Shown: positions 47,343-59,140 of the stretch, piece after piece
How positions within the stretch are numbered: the stretch's first letter is position 1
Layout of the letters: each line of letters starts with the position of its first letter
Assembly (NCBI GenBank): GCA_900088475.1
Contig: FLMG01001983.1
Span: 1-64,000, forward strand
From: Hyphochytrium catenoides
Lineage: Eukaryota > Sar > Hyphochytriomycetes > Hyphochytriales > Hyphochytriaceae
Reading direction: 5' to 3'
DNA: 64,000 bases
Made by a program: the position numbers and the translations under genes
Notes under the pieces: generated by a model
The model's database searches: none
Told to the model about the DNA's origin: nothing
The model's input: the letters and a program-made list of their open reading frames with translations, nothing else

Positions 47343-47769
47343 CTTGACAGGTTCCGTTTAGCCGCTATCTGGCCATCACCTCGTGAAGCAGTTGCCGTCG
47401 CTGGGCGGGTAGGACCCGCTAACTAGACAAAGCCAATTGAGAACTGGAGACGACTTCCCAGGCCGACTCTTCACTTTCTTGCTTCTCCAAAACCGTCGGG
47501 GCCTAACAACTTTAATTCTGCTGCGGAAAGAGGAAAGTTCGGTTAAAAGTCGAGACTGCACGGAATTGGATAACGGCGCTTCTTATTAGCCTTCGAAGGC
47601 TGCGAAAATGCCGCTTTATTATGTTATCTTGCGGCCACAACCCCACCTCGTACTGCTTTGTGTCTGCTCCGGTCTCATTCATCCATTTCCAAGTCCTCAA
47701 GATGATGCCGGATTTGTTGTTCCTAGAGATCTCATTTTTGGGTTTTTGAGCCCTTTATTATAGAACGAA

Positions 47770-47880
47770 AGGAACCCCTGGGCTTGACCCTCTTGTGTTG
47801 GAGTTCTTGTAGAGATCCACGATCTTGAGGCCCACCCACGCTAGCTTTTTTTTATATTATAAAAAAGAATAGGTTAGAAA
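47770..47880 (+). repeat. Dispersed repeat, copy A
   Basis: Shares with copy B (59050-59140) an exact 22-base block (47824-47845 here, 59091-59112 there), a GGCTTGACC motif and TTCTTGTAGA upstream, and an ATAGGTT-type motif downstream. Copy A has an extra T/A-rich stretch (47845-47870). It is intergenic, probably a remnant of a non-coding or mobile repeat. Confidence 0.7.
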
Positions 47881-48059
47881 ACCTCGACACTGACCTTATG
47901 CGAGCTCTTATGCGTCGTGTGGTTCTCTCAGGAGAATGACCCTCGGAGCTATGAAGTGGCTGCCACTACTAAGGTACCGCTTGTTCTGTCTATTTGTTAG
48001 CAGTGAGATCAATGATAGCTTACCCCAAAATGCCAAAAATCCTCCGGTGCATGTATACG

Positions 48060-48300
48060 CTTTCACTCGTCCTCCTCCTGCTCCTCCTTCTCCTCCTCCT
48101 CTGAAAGGCTGCTTTTGGCGTTTCTCGTCTGCTTCAAGATGCGAATGCAAGGTCTTCGCTCTCTTGCGCTCTCTTTCTGTCGCTGTCTCGCTGCCTCTCT
48201 CTCCTCTCTCTCTCTCTGTATGTCTCTGCCGCTATCCTTGCCTCTGCCTGTGCCTCTATCACTATGTCACTGTCCATGTCTCTCTGCCGCTATTGCCTTT
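48060..48300 (+). repeat. CT-rich low-complexity tract
   Basis: The plus strand is strongly biased to C and T, with repeated TCC, CTCTCT and TGTCTC units (for example 48067-48103 and 48185-48290). Open frames across it are Ser/Leu/Pro-rich by composition and are not treated as genes. Confidence 0.75.
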
Positions 48301-50533
48301 ACCTCTGGCTCTAGCATAGCGGAGAGCGCAAGGGATCCCTCCTTGCTCCAAGTGGCTCCTTGGTAATTGAGAGCAATAGATAATGTATGAGAACCTCCGA
48401 CTTGAATAGAACTCAGAGGAGAGGCTATCAGACCGTCACTCGCCTCTCGAGCAGCCTACCGCACAGTCTGCTGATAATAAGGACGGCCTTTATTCAAATT
48501 TCCTCCTCCTCCTCCCAAGACACTCTTCATCTCTCTCCCTACGTTACCTCGACCTCCTATAAGCTAATAACAGACAGGAGCCACAAGAGTGTCCGTTAGA
48601 AAGTAGGTCAGTCAGTCCAGTTCTTCTCATCGAGGAGCAGCACACCTTCACGCGAATGATATGAGTCACAACACATGATCTGATGACGTAGATGGTCATT
48701 AGTTTGTACTGCCTCATCGTTTGATCTCCACCACCACCTTCGTCATTGGCCGTAGAAGGCCGTGCGTTGGCCAAGCGGCATCACACTACTACTGTCACCG
48801 CGCTCTAGGTCGCAGGTGTACCGCTGTCAATAGAACCGCATCACGTATCTCTTCATCGTTCATTTAGAGGTTGCTTACGTGTAATACCATCGAAGCTGAC
48901 ACACTCAAATTGACAGGCTAACGCCTCATTCGCATCCCCAAACTAACGTCGCAGACCATGATTGCTGAGGAGACCAACCACATGGAGAGCAAACCAACGG
49001 TGATACGCTCGTTAGAGCGCCGTTCGACAGCTGCGCAATCTGTCAGCGCCTTCTTTGAAGCTGCATCCAGTGCAGAGCGCGTTTGGAGCAAAAGCCGACC
49101 TCCCAGTTGGGACTGGTACTGGGTGCGTCCAGTTTGTGAGCAAGAAGGGCAGATGCCAAATTCTGACGGCAGGATGTCCAAGTGGGAGGCTTAAAAAGAT
49201 GATGGTCCGGAGTGTCAACTTTGCTGCTCGTTACTCCAGCAATGATCGCTACGATATATATTCTACTCCGCCACCTCAATATATACCGCAGGTAACCTGG
49301 CTGGACAACCCGTCTCGTCGGATTTCAAACCAGCTTCGACCGATACTGAAAGACGGACTTTCACCATCGACAGGTACGTATCGCATAGCTGAAGCTGGCC
49401 TTCAGTACGTGGCAGCAAGTGTCATTCGTTCCGGGCGGCGGTAGCTACAGAGTGCTGATAAGGACTTCTGGCAACACGCTTCCGGCATCAGGATCGCTAG
49501 CAGCAGTCCCAGCAAGTAGATTATGGACCAAGTGTATCCACTCGGGAGACCTTGTTACCGCCGAATCGAAGTCGCCCAGAAGTTCGGAGCGTCTTTAGCC
49601 CTTGGCATCAAGTCTGTAGAATTGTTTGGGGACTTCTCTTTCCTTCCATTATCTGTCAAAGTAACACCTTAACAATAGTTTCCTTCTGCTCACCAAGATA
49701 AGCGTGAGAAAGCATGCAGATGAATGGTAAGCCTCTGGCTGGGGGAATCAAATGACGCTTGACATTACTAGCCTGGGAGCTCTCCTTGCCGCCTAGCTGG
49801 GTCAAGCGGAAGGAGGGGCTCTTGGCCCGTTAGTAATCGCCGACGTGTCCTAACTCTACGACTAACTCACAAGCACTAAGCTAACTAACAAGAACGTGTA
49901 CTCCTTACCGCCACGACTACAAATTAATTACGTACTCTCTCTTCTAACGTGTGTTAGGCGCAGCGAAGATAGGGCTGGCGGGGGGTTGACTGTTCCTGCT
50001 GCGCCGAATAGGTGCAGTCAGCTGTGCCTCCCCTCTCCATTGCCGCTGTGTCTAAGTCTGGGCAGGCGGCTGACCGAGCAAATCTGAGACTGAGGCCCGA
50101 TTTCAGCCCCATCCTCTAACCGCGCCAGGAAAACCTAATATCCCCCCCCCGGATATTCAATTTACTCTCCGTCGTCGATTGTTCTATCGTTGAAAAGCTG
50201 TTAGAAGAGTGTGTGCCCGTCGTGTATCTACCCTAAATGCACTACTGATGATATACACAGGATCACGTTACCAGTGGCGAGAGCCTTTCCTCTCGTTGAC
50301 AACACATATAGCGCAAGCGAGGCTGAGAGAAAGGAATAGGGAAGCCACGCGACTGTATCGCTCTGCCCACCCTGATGACCTGAAGGCGAGAGAGACACAG
50401 AGCTCTAATGAGCGAACAATGATGACAGCAGGTGAACACTACGAAGGGAAATTTTGTCTAATAACTCGGCGGTCAGTTAGGAGCCTCAAGCAAGCATCTC
50501 TGCTACCTCTCTCTACATACCACCAGCTGCCAA

Positions 50534-53500
50534 CTAATGCTCACAGAGTGAGTATGGCCTTTCCACCTCTTCATTCTGACTGTTGACAACGAACTTTCTC
50601 TCCTTCATCAACTGCAGCCGATGGGTGTGAGCGGCTTTCAGGCTCATCCCCGGAGGATGAGCAAACTCAGCGATACGAAGCAGCAAATCAATAGGCAGTG
50701 TCGCGGGTGCGGTGTCGGTTCTTGGCTCCGCCGCTCTGTCCCTTGCCGCCATTGTACGACACTTCACTTGCTGTTGTTGCTGCAGCACATCATCCAGCAA
50801 GAGGACGGTGGCTTCCCTCGTCCATTGTTGCTTCGGAATGTCAGCTGTAGACAGGATGTGGCGGTCAGGAGCTACCAGGAAGAAACAGATGATTCTCCTT
50901 TGACCAATGCCTTCGTCATCATTCTCTTGGCCGAGCGATGCCTGATATCTTTGCTCTTCCGTCCCCTCCTCCATCTTCTCCTTAATCGAGTGACCTTCTC
51001 TCTGAGGTTTGCTGGCGCTGTTGTTGGAGACTCCAAGTACCTTGTGCTGTGCATTGTTGGTGAATGCAAGCATTCTCCCTTGCGGTGTTGCCACGCTCCC
51101 AAGGTTGATATTCATGCTCAAGCTATCTTCGTCTTTGTTTGGATCATGACAAAACAGCTCCTCGTTGGTCGCAGGGTATTCCTCACCTTCTACCCTCTCG
51201 CGTCTAAAGCCCAGCCCTTTATCCGACAAGCATGGAGATGAAGAGCAATAGTAGATACCGCTGGCGACAATGTGCTCGTGCCACATTCCTTCGACGTGCC
51301 AGCTGCCTTCATAGCTCTGACCTGGCCGGAGCTCGTAGTCCGCTGCTTTGATGATTACTTGCAGATTCTTATTTCGAAGATTGTAGCTCCGTCTTATACT
51401 CTCTGCCTCATTGTCACCGTCTTCCTCTCCATCCTCCACCTCTGACGACGGCTTGATTTTGCCCAGCACCGCTTCAAACATGGGGACAAAGAGGGTGAAG
51501 AGCTTCTCCAGGGATCCAACGAGGTCTGGGTATTTGTCTCCATGCAAATTGTTTACGTAGGAGAGGAAGCGGGCTGTCCCATCAGCTTCCACAAAGACTT
51601 CCGACGGTAGCCACTGGTATCTGGAGGTGTCCTGTGGACACCAGACGCCGAAGAAGTTCTCGTCATTGCGTTCTTGCTGTCTTTTTCTCTCCAAGTCCTC
51701 AGACTGAGTTGGGACGCTGACGCCATCAATGAAAGAGTAAAGAGACGGGTGAACGAGGTCCAAGACTTTCCCCTCAGACCCTGGATGATAGTCCTTTGGA
51801 CCCGACCTTGCCATCCGTGTGAGGGACTCGGACAGCAGCTTGGAAAGGCCCGGAGGCACGCAGCCATCAGCTGTCGCGACTCCAATGTCGCTTGTGACTG
51901 TAAACTCTGCCTGCGACCCATCGTAATGATAGCCGCGGTACAGGTTGAAGACATCTTCTTCCTCATCATTGTCACCTGCATCCTGCACTGTCACTGCTTC
52001 TCTCCTGTCAAGCCGAGGGCGAGAATCGAGCTGGGAGGTTGGACGCTGCTGCCCACGATGCAAAATCAAAGACGAACGGATCTCTTCCACCGTTCAGGAT
52101 GACAGTGGTCTCGCCCGCGATACCAACTCCAAAGTGCGCGATCTCGAGTCCGCGGATAGGAACCGTGAAGAGAGCATCCACTTCATCATCGTCCACTTCC
52201 TTGTCAGCATCTTCTTGATCAGCATTCCTTTGACCCACCACCTTCATCACTTCACCATTCCTTGTAAGAAAAATGCAGCCTGCGGCAACATCGACTCCGA
52301 TGCCGACGATGTCACCAACATTCATAGCTCGCTCTGACGGGTTCTCGCAGCTGTCCGGGATGCCATTCAGCATGATTTGACCATCACTAGTGCATGAATG
52401 ACAAGGTAAGGAGGCGAAAGGAAGAGCGACAAGAGTGAAGCACCGATGGAGAGAGAGAGAGCCTACCTGTGAATACCTAGCGTTAAAGAGTCTCTAGTTT
52501 CAGTGTCCGCATCCTCTTCATATCCAAGGTGGAAATCCTCTGGAATGTCAACGTTTGCCAGACCCACGGAGATGAGAACTTTTCCATTTGCCTCTGAACC
52601 TGCGGACTCCGCGTCGCTTCCGTCCTCATCATCGTTTTCTTCTTCATCGTCGTCTCTCTCCTCGTCATCTTCTTCCATGTCCTCTTCATCTCTGTCGAGA
52701 TCGTCGTCTCCGTCCCTGGACCGTTGGGTCCTTCGGGAAGCGTCTCCTCTCGTGCTAACAGCTTTGCTGGTTCCGATCGCCTTGACTAGAACTTCGAAGT
52801 ATGCCCATCTTTGACCTCCTAGCTGCCGCGCTGGGGGATGAACCAGCCAGTCTCCAATAGTCGACCTGTCAAGCACGTTCAACACCTCGTTATTGGCCTT
52901 TTGGCCTCTCATCTCAGTAGCTTCACCTCGAATGTCCACAAAGCGCAGCGATTCAACGTTCTTCCAAGCACACCTCGATGAAGCAAGTTCCTCCTCTTCT
53001 GTTGACTGAACAGCACAATCTGCAGCCAGCTCTTCGCTGTTGCTGGCTGTTTTCGTGCGATACGTGACCCAGTCTGAGCGTTTGACCACGTGCAAGAGGT
53101 CTGGAATGGGGAACTCCATGGAGTCAGCCACCTTCCTGGCAGCTTCGGGCAGATTAATGGTAGAAAGCTCTTCCAACCACGCCTGGTCTACAAGCGCTTC
53201 TTCTACGGTCAACTTTCCCTCTGTTACGTCGTCTGCTGCACACAGAGAAGGTCTAGTTAGACAGCTAGTACCCCACCGATCAATAACAGAAGAGATTGAT
53301 TCGCTCTCAATAGCTCACCTGGAATTGTAGTGTCACTCTTCTTCTTCAGTAGCTGCTTAGCTTCCGCCTTCAGCTGCTCCACTGCGCATTTGATGAGGTC
53401 GATGTAAGACTCGTGGTCATCCTTAGTCCACAGAGTCGCTCCAGGTGGGAGCGGAAGACTCTCAGCCATTTCCTCCTTCTTTTCGTAATCTACTTGCGCG

Positions 53501-56500
53501 TTCTGCAACCGAATCAAGAGATTGTTGGCAGTCTCCAGCAGCTTATTCTCCTCCGCCACCGCTTCGTCCCTCTTTGCCTTCTTCTTCTTTCTCCCCTTCT
53601 TATGCTCCAGCTCCTTGCTTCTTCTTAGCTCCTGAACGCCGCGACGGACTTCGATGTATGCTCCGAGTCGAGTGAGGATGGCCTTGCTTGGGCTAAGAAG
53701 GAGTGTGAGCACTTCGTTGCCAGTGGCGGTGGTAGTATTAAAGGAAGTCACAGCTAGGTGGAGAAGCAAGAAGACGGCTTCGTGCAGAGCTTTGGAGTTT
53801 GTTGTCTCCAGAAAGCCTAGCAGTGCATCGACTATCTCTTCCCAGCGCTTACCGCCAATTATGCGTTCGAATCTAGAGAGAACGCCTACCTCTATCGGGT
53901 TGATGCTAGTGACCGAGTGAAGACTGGACTGTGCCTCCTCATTCTGAAGCGATGCCTCCATTACTCTGGCGAGGACGATGCTTGCCTCCGCAGCAACTCC
54001 GTCAGTATCAACCTCAGGCTTGTTGGGTTGAGATGCCACCGATGATGCCTCGCTGGTGGACACTGGGAGCTCCGGCAGTTTGGAGAAGATGAGAATGTTC
54101 AGTACCGTCAACAACTTCGCCAAGGCGTCCAATGGATCTACTGGGAGGTCATTCTCTTCTTGGTTACCGCGTCCACTTCTTGTCTCCCTACCAGTGTTCA
54201 TCTGCAGCAGTGTGCTCTCGCTTAAGGGACGCATCAATGGATCGCAGAGATGTAAAGCGATCTCATCCGTCATCAGCAGCTGTCTGGCTAGGCCCGAGTA
54301 AGATACAGTTGAAGAGAACTGCAGCAACTCTTTCAGTATGTCAATAGCTATGCAGTTGGACTCCCTCAGCGCACAGGCTGCCACCTTGTTAAGCAGAGGC
54401 GGATGCTTGGCCATTTCCGCCAGTACTACCATCGAATTCTTAGGGCCATCGGGCTTCACTGAGGAGACGCCTCCTCCTCGAATAGCTCCCCTGACAATCC
54501 ACAAAACTTCGTCATTCAAGCGACTACGGCGCGCATGCCCCGCCGCCTCCTCGCCATTCATCGCATGATGGACGGTGTCATCGATTGTGAGGAGTTCGGT
54601 AAAGCGCAGGGTCACTGGAGAGGGCTTCTGGTGTTGCGAGGTAGTAGTGGAAGACGAGATCCAGAGGTCTTGGAGAGAGGTATTTAGTTGAACTCTGTTG
54701 AGATGACCGCGGTACTCTCGCGGTGGTGCTGAAGCCTTCTTGCAAAGGACGTGCACCATCTTCGACACGTAATCAAGTGACATGTCCTCTTGGCCCCTGG
54801 GGGCGGCGTTAGTGTCATCATCGTCATCATCGGGCAAATAAGCTTGTTGAAAGATGTTCCGACATTTGTAAGCGAGGACGCTTGCGAGACTTTCAATGTC
54901 GCTCATCAGTGTGTGCTCCGTTGGATGAGCGAACTGAAGGTCAACAAACATCCTCAACACGTGAACCAAAGCATCGTCATGAACTCCGTCGGCTATCTTG
55001 AGATCGAATCTCACGCCATCCCATGGGTATAGATCAGACCACACGAAAAAATTTAGCCGCTCGGACAACTCGTTGGCAATGTCAATGGTGAGGCCCTCGG
55101 TTAGAAAAAGCTTCAGGTACTGTTGCAGATAATCGCTGTTCGTAAATACTTGCCGCAGATTCATGTCGCCATCTCCTAACGTCGCTAACAGTGATGACCA
55201 GGCGCCCAGGTATAACATTCCAGGCTGCGCTTGATCCAGACGTTGACGATCGGGGGGCAACAAGCTTTCGCCGCGTCGTGCGGCCGCCACAGCGCTCTTG
55301 ATCGCCGTGGTTGCCCAGCGAAGCAATATCGCCATCACATCGCTGGCTCTCAGTATCTCAAGAAAGTGTGGGTCGTGGTCTATTCTATCGTACTGTTGCC
55401 AATGGTGTTTAAACGGATAGAATAGCCATTGCAGAGCCCGGCCCATGTACAGAAGTCTATCCTCGGCTTCTTGTCTCCTACGGGCATACGTTGACTCGTC
55501 CTCCACATTCATATCTCTGTCTTGAGCAGCGACCTCTTCCTCGTCGATGGCCCGGACAAGAGAGACTGAGAGCTCAGCCAGCCCTCGGTCCAGAGAGGCT
55601 CTGAATTGCCTACTCCGTAAAACGTGTTGCCCTCCTCTGTTGTAGATCAACTGCCAGAAAATGGTCTCCAGGTCGTCCACCGTTCTAACGTCGTGTGTGC
55701 CGTCTCTTGACAGTCGCTGCGATGCCATTGCCCTCAGACAACGGAGCAAGGCGGGGCAAACGGAATCGCTAGCAAGGTAGTCTTGCACGGCATAGGGATG
55801 AGTATACAAGCCCGAGGACCATTTGTCACTCAGAACGCCGTCAAAGGCAATACGTGCAGCGTCGGCCCGATGCGCGGTAGTAAGGAGTTTCCTTTCATCT
55901 ACAATGATAGCAAAGAGAGAGAGCAGAAGCCTGCTGTTCTCCCCAACGAGGTCAAGCGTCACAAACCCTTGGAGCTTCCTTTCCATTTCAATAGGATCAC
56001 ATTTCTTCATCTCCTTCCTGCAGAAGCTTCCGACAGTCTCAGGGATCGCCAGCGGCCAATGCTCTAGCACTTCCCCAGAGATCGCTCTCCTCCACCTCTT
56101 CAGGTCTTCTCTCCGTGAAGGGATGGCGATAGAGACAATGTCGCCCAGGCTCATCTCTAAAAAGAAGGCCTTGAGCAGCGAGAGACATTGAGCAATTGTC
56201 GTCTCATGGCCCTCCTTGGCCATGCCTTGATGCTGCTGCTGGCTTGTTGTCAGCAGCAGAGAAGCGCGGTGAGTTCCGTCCCCCTCCTGAGTGCTCGCAG
56301 ACTGGAGTAGCTGCAATGCAGCCAGGGACTCATAGGCCTGCATCAGCAGCGTCGAAACGCTCTCAAGGGACTTGGGAGCCGCCGCTCCCCAAGTGTCATC
56401 CGCCTGCACTGTCTCATCTGCCCTCTCTCCTCCACCTCTCCTCCTCCCAAGCGATCCCTCCTGGTCGCCTCCTTCAGCAGCATCGCGGACGATGCGACCT

Positions 56501-56652
56501 TCAACCACCATTTGATCCTTTCCTCGCTCGATCGTATCAGCTCGCTCGACCTGAAAGCAAGGCACACACTGGTGCCAGTACCGCCTCCTGACAAATCCTC
56601 CGTGAGACTTTACGCAAGCAAACGAGCTTCTCAGGGAGGAAAAAAGCGGCAA
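50534..56652 (-). CDS. Giant protein: helical N-region, SPRY domain and DUF4246 domain
   Basis: One gene of about four exons encodes roughly 1,900-1,950 residues. Exon 1 (56652 to about 53319) gives some 1,110 residues, mostly helical and HEAT/ARM-like, of no family I know. It splices in phase at 53319 to an exon starting at about 53235. That exon carries the first half of a SPRY/B30.2 domain (GQRWAYFEVLVKAIG, then VLISVGLANVDIPEDFHLGY) with a very acidic insert (about 52735-52590). The junction at about 52480/52385 reads LGIHSDGQIMLNG, and the SPRY ends with GVGIAGETTVILNGGRDPF. A 52-base intron (about 52051-52000) leads into a DUF4246 domain: WLPSEVFVEADGTARFLSY, LFTLFVPMFEAVL, NLQVIIKAADYELRPG, GSWHVEGMWHEHIVASGIYY, GRMLAFTNNAQHKV and RRIICFFLVAP. 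The stop is at 50534. The true start may be the in-frame Met at 56511, because an acceptor-like site lies just upstream. DUF4246 is uncharacterised; function unknown. Confidence 0.8.
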
Positions 56653-56879
56653 TGGGATGATGGGGAAGCGGGAGGTTGCCGCCTGCTGCTGCTGCTGTCA
56701 AGAGGAAGAAGTACGCGATCTAGAGCGTCTCAGGGCCGTGAGACTGATCAGTGAGAGACGAAGGAAGATCATCTGCTGGGTCGCTCGGTCGGTCGGTGGG
56801 GCTTTAATCAAATTTTTGAGTCGTAGTTTTATTCCCCCTCCAGTCTCAGTTCTTAGGATGGACAGTATACGAGGTCAAT

Positions 56880-57450
56880 ACAGAGATAGAGGAGGAGGAG
56901 AGGAGAGGAGAGAGGAGTTTCGGGTTACTTCATCGGTAGGGCAGCGGAGAAGGAGATGCACAGGAGAGGAAGGGAGGGGAAACAGAGAGGAGGAGGAGCA
57001 AGGGGGGACAGGAGGGGGAAAGAGAGCGAGTAGAGCGCTGGGGANNNNNNNNNNNNNAGGGGAGGAGGTGTCGACAGCAAGCGGTGAGAGATAAGAGGAC
57101 ATGATGGGGAGAAGAAGAGGCGAGACGAGAAGAGAGCGAAGACAGATGTGATGTCATCACAGGTGGCTAGACTGCAGAAGATGCAGTTGCATGAAGAAGA
57201 GGAGGAGTGGACTGAGTGTGGCCCTGCTCCAGAGCGGGTGGGTTGATGATGGGGGTTGGCATTCTCACCTACCGTGATGATGCTGAGGACGAGGAGGACG
57301 AGGAAAATGAGGAGGAGTCTGGAGGAGGTAGAAGCAGTACTACGAGGGAGGAGAGGAGAAAGTAAAGCCTTTAGCAGGAGGAGGAGGTCGGACGACGAGA
57401 GAGAAAGAAGGCCCTTGTTTGGACACTTGGGTAAGACGCGCTCAGGCCAT
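56880..57450 (+). repeat. GA/GGA-rich polypurine tract
   Basis: Dominated by GAGGAG and GAGAGG units (for example 56888-56918 and 56955-57040), and interrupted by the N run. Frames across it on the minus strand are poly-Ser/Leu/Pro by composition only. Confidence 0.75.
57045..57057. other. Assembly gap (13 Ns)
   Basis: Thirteen unresolved bases inside the GGA-rich tract. The true length of the repeat is therefore unknown here. Confidence 0.99.
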
Positions 57451-57660
57451 ACATAACAACAGAGCATCGGAGACCCAGAGAGAAACAGGAGGTGAATAAA
57501 CTTGTCGTTAGCGGCTAGAAACGTTAAAGTACTACAGTACCCCACAGACAGTCAGTCACCTCTGAACAGAAAGGGGCCTTGCCTGGCGGCGAAGGGATCC
57601 CAGATAGCATCAAGAAGCTACTGGTTCATTTCTACTTCTATTGACCACTTTAGAAAGCAT

Positions 57661-58030
57661 TTATAAAGCATTAAAAAAGGAAGCGAAAAGAGAAAAAGAA
57701 GAAGAGGAAAAGAAGAAAGAAGAAGAAGAAGAATGACGAAGAAGTGCTGGAAGAGACCAGAGGAGACAACAAAGATTAGAATCAGAAAGACCAGAAGAAG
57801 GGAGAACGAGAGACGACAAGGAAGATGAAAGCAGAAGAAAAGGTAAAAGATAAGAAAAGAAGAAAAAGAAGAAAAGATAAGAACAAGAAGAGAAGACGAA
57901 GAAGAAGCGGAAGATCGCAGAGGAGACAACAAACACTAGGACCAGAAAAGAGGAAAATAGAGGATAGAAAGAGAGAAGCAATGAAAGTTGAAAGAAGAAG
58001 AAAGCAATGAAAGGCTGAAAGAGAAGAGGA
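57661..58030 (+). repeat. GAA-rich polypurine tract with an internal diverged duplication
   Basis: Almost all A and G on the plus strand. Two segments, about 57738-57830 and 57895-57990, share the order CGAAGAAG, then GGAAGA, then AGAGGAGACAACAAA, then AGAAAGA-type runs. This indicates a tandem duplication with a unit near 155-160 bases and substantial divergence. Confidence 0.7.
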
Positions 58031-59049
58031 GGTCCCTCCTGCGTTTTACTACTATTGTTTATATGGTGCTGCTGGCGCTTCTTTCCACCAAGCAAACCTA
58101 AAGAGACAGCTGCAGCCGCTGCTGGAGCTCCTGGTGCCTCATCCATTGGTCATGAATAGTAGCTGCAGTAGATTTGTGTAGGCATTGCAGATGGAGCACT
58201 TCATTTTGGTGCCAGGAGGTTTTGGGCCGCGTTTATTTGTTGTTGCCGCCCATATTTTATAATTAGCTGCTGCTGCTACTACTGGTTCTGGCAACAAGGG
58301 AGAGAGGAGGACCAGCCGCCAGCAACAATAGCGAACGTAGTATGGAGGTCCAGAAAACAGACCCAGCCGGGTCGGAAGAAGATGTACCTAAAGGAGTCGT
58401 CGTGGTCAGTCGGCGGTCTCTATTTTCAATTCCACTGCTACTAGCTGTATGTCGTAATGCTTGTCTACAGCTATGGGTACTCTTGGATTGCAGCTGCTGC
58501 TAGTATCTCACAAGAAGCAGCAAATGACTACTTCGGAAGCAAAGCGACGGTAGTTGTTAGAAGAAGACTAGGAAAAAGGGCGGCGGCGAGAAGAGGAGTG
58601 ATGAGAAGATTGAGAAGAGAAGAGGAAATGAGCGAGGAGGTGGTGGCGGGAAGCACCGTTCAAAGAAAGCGGGCCCGCTGGTGCTTTAATGGTGGGCGGA
58701 ATGAACTGGACTGGCTGAGAAGACTGTCACGCTTATTTACTTGCTCTTCTGATGCAATGACCTGGCAGCTTAAAGCCCTCAAAGTGTTCTTAACTACACT
58801 CATCCTTATTCCTAAACCTGTCATGCTGATATCTAATATGATCAGTACACAGTACGTAACACCACTTAAAGTCATACAGATCACAAACTGAGGCATGCTA
58901 ATTTGCAACTAGTGCAATTTATGGTTGATGTTCCCGACCTAATTCCTAATGCAGACCTAAGCCCCCTACCCTTTTAAAATAAGAAGCTTGCCGATTCCTG
59001 ATTATTTATGTTCGAGATTTTTTTTTTTGTGGTAAGTAAGTCCTTTTGG

Positions 59050-59140
59050 CTCCCGAAGTTCCTGGCTTGACCTTCTTGTAGATCCAGGGACTTGAGGCCC
59101 ACCCACGCTAGCACTAAAGGATAGGTTTAGAATGGGTGGG
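59050..59140 (+). repeat. Dispersed repeat, copy B
   Basis: Partner of the repeat at 47770-47880, with an exact 22-base match at 59091-59112 and shared flanking motifs. It lies about 250 bases upstream of the AP-4 epsilon start codon, within the likely 5' UTR or promoter. Confidence 0.7.

Larger units (their letters stand above)
47343..50533. other. 3.2 kb region without a recognisable gene
   Basis: No convincing coding region on either strand. It contains one copy of a dispersed repeat (47770-47880), a CT-rich low-complexity tract (about 48060-48300) and a run of eight or more C residues near 50143-50151. Short frames at 48.9-49.4 kb have no family features. It may hold decayed mobile-element sequence or a non-coding transcript, but nothing proves that. 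Confidence 0.5.

Noticed and set aside
47936-48366. Two overlapping plus-strand frames with Leu/Cys/Ser runs
   Set aside because: Caused by CT-rich low-complexity DNA.
50209-50586. 125-residue plus-strand frame
   Set aside because: No family resemblance; overlaps the 3' end of the SPRY-DUF4246 gene in antisense.
56875-57545. Ser/Leu/Pro-rich minus-strand frames around the N run
   Set aside because: Composition follows the GGA-rich tract, and the frames cross the assembly gap.
57618-58146. Minus-strand frames rich in Phe, Leu and Ser that look like membrane proteins
   Set aside because: They are the complement of the GAA-rich purine tract. The hydrophobic look comes from TTC/CTT codons and there is no conserved pattern.
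58457-58891. 144-residue plus-strand frame
   Set aside because: No family features, lies in a repetitive divergent region, and a conflicting frame covers its 3' part.
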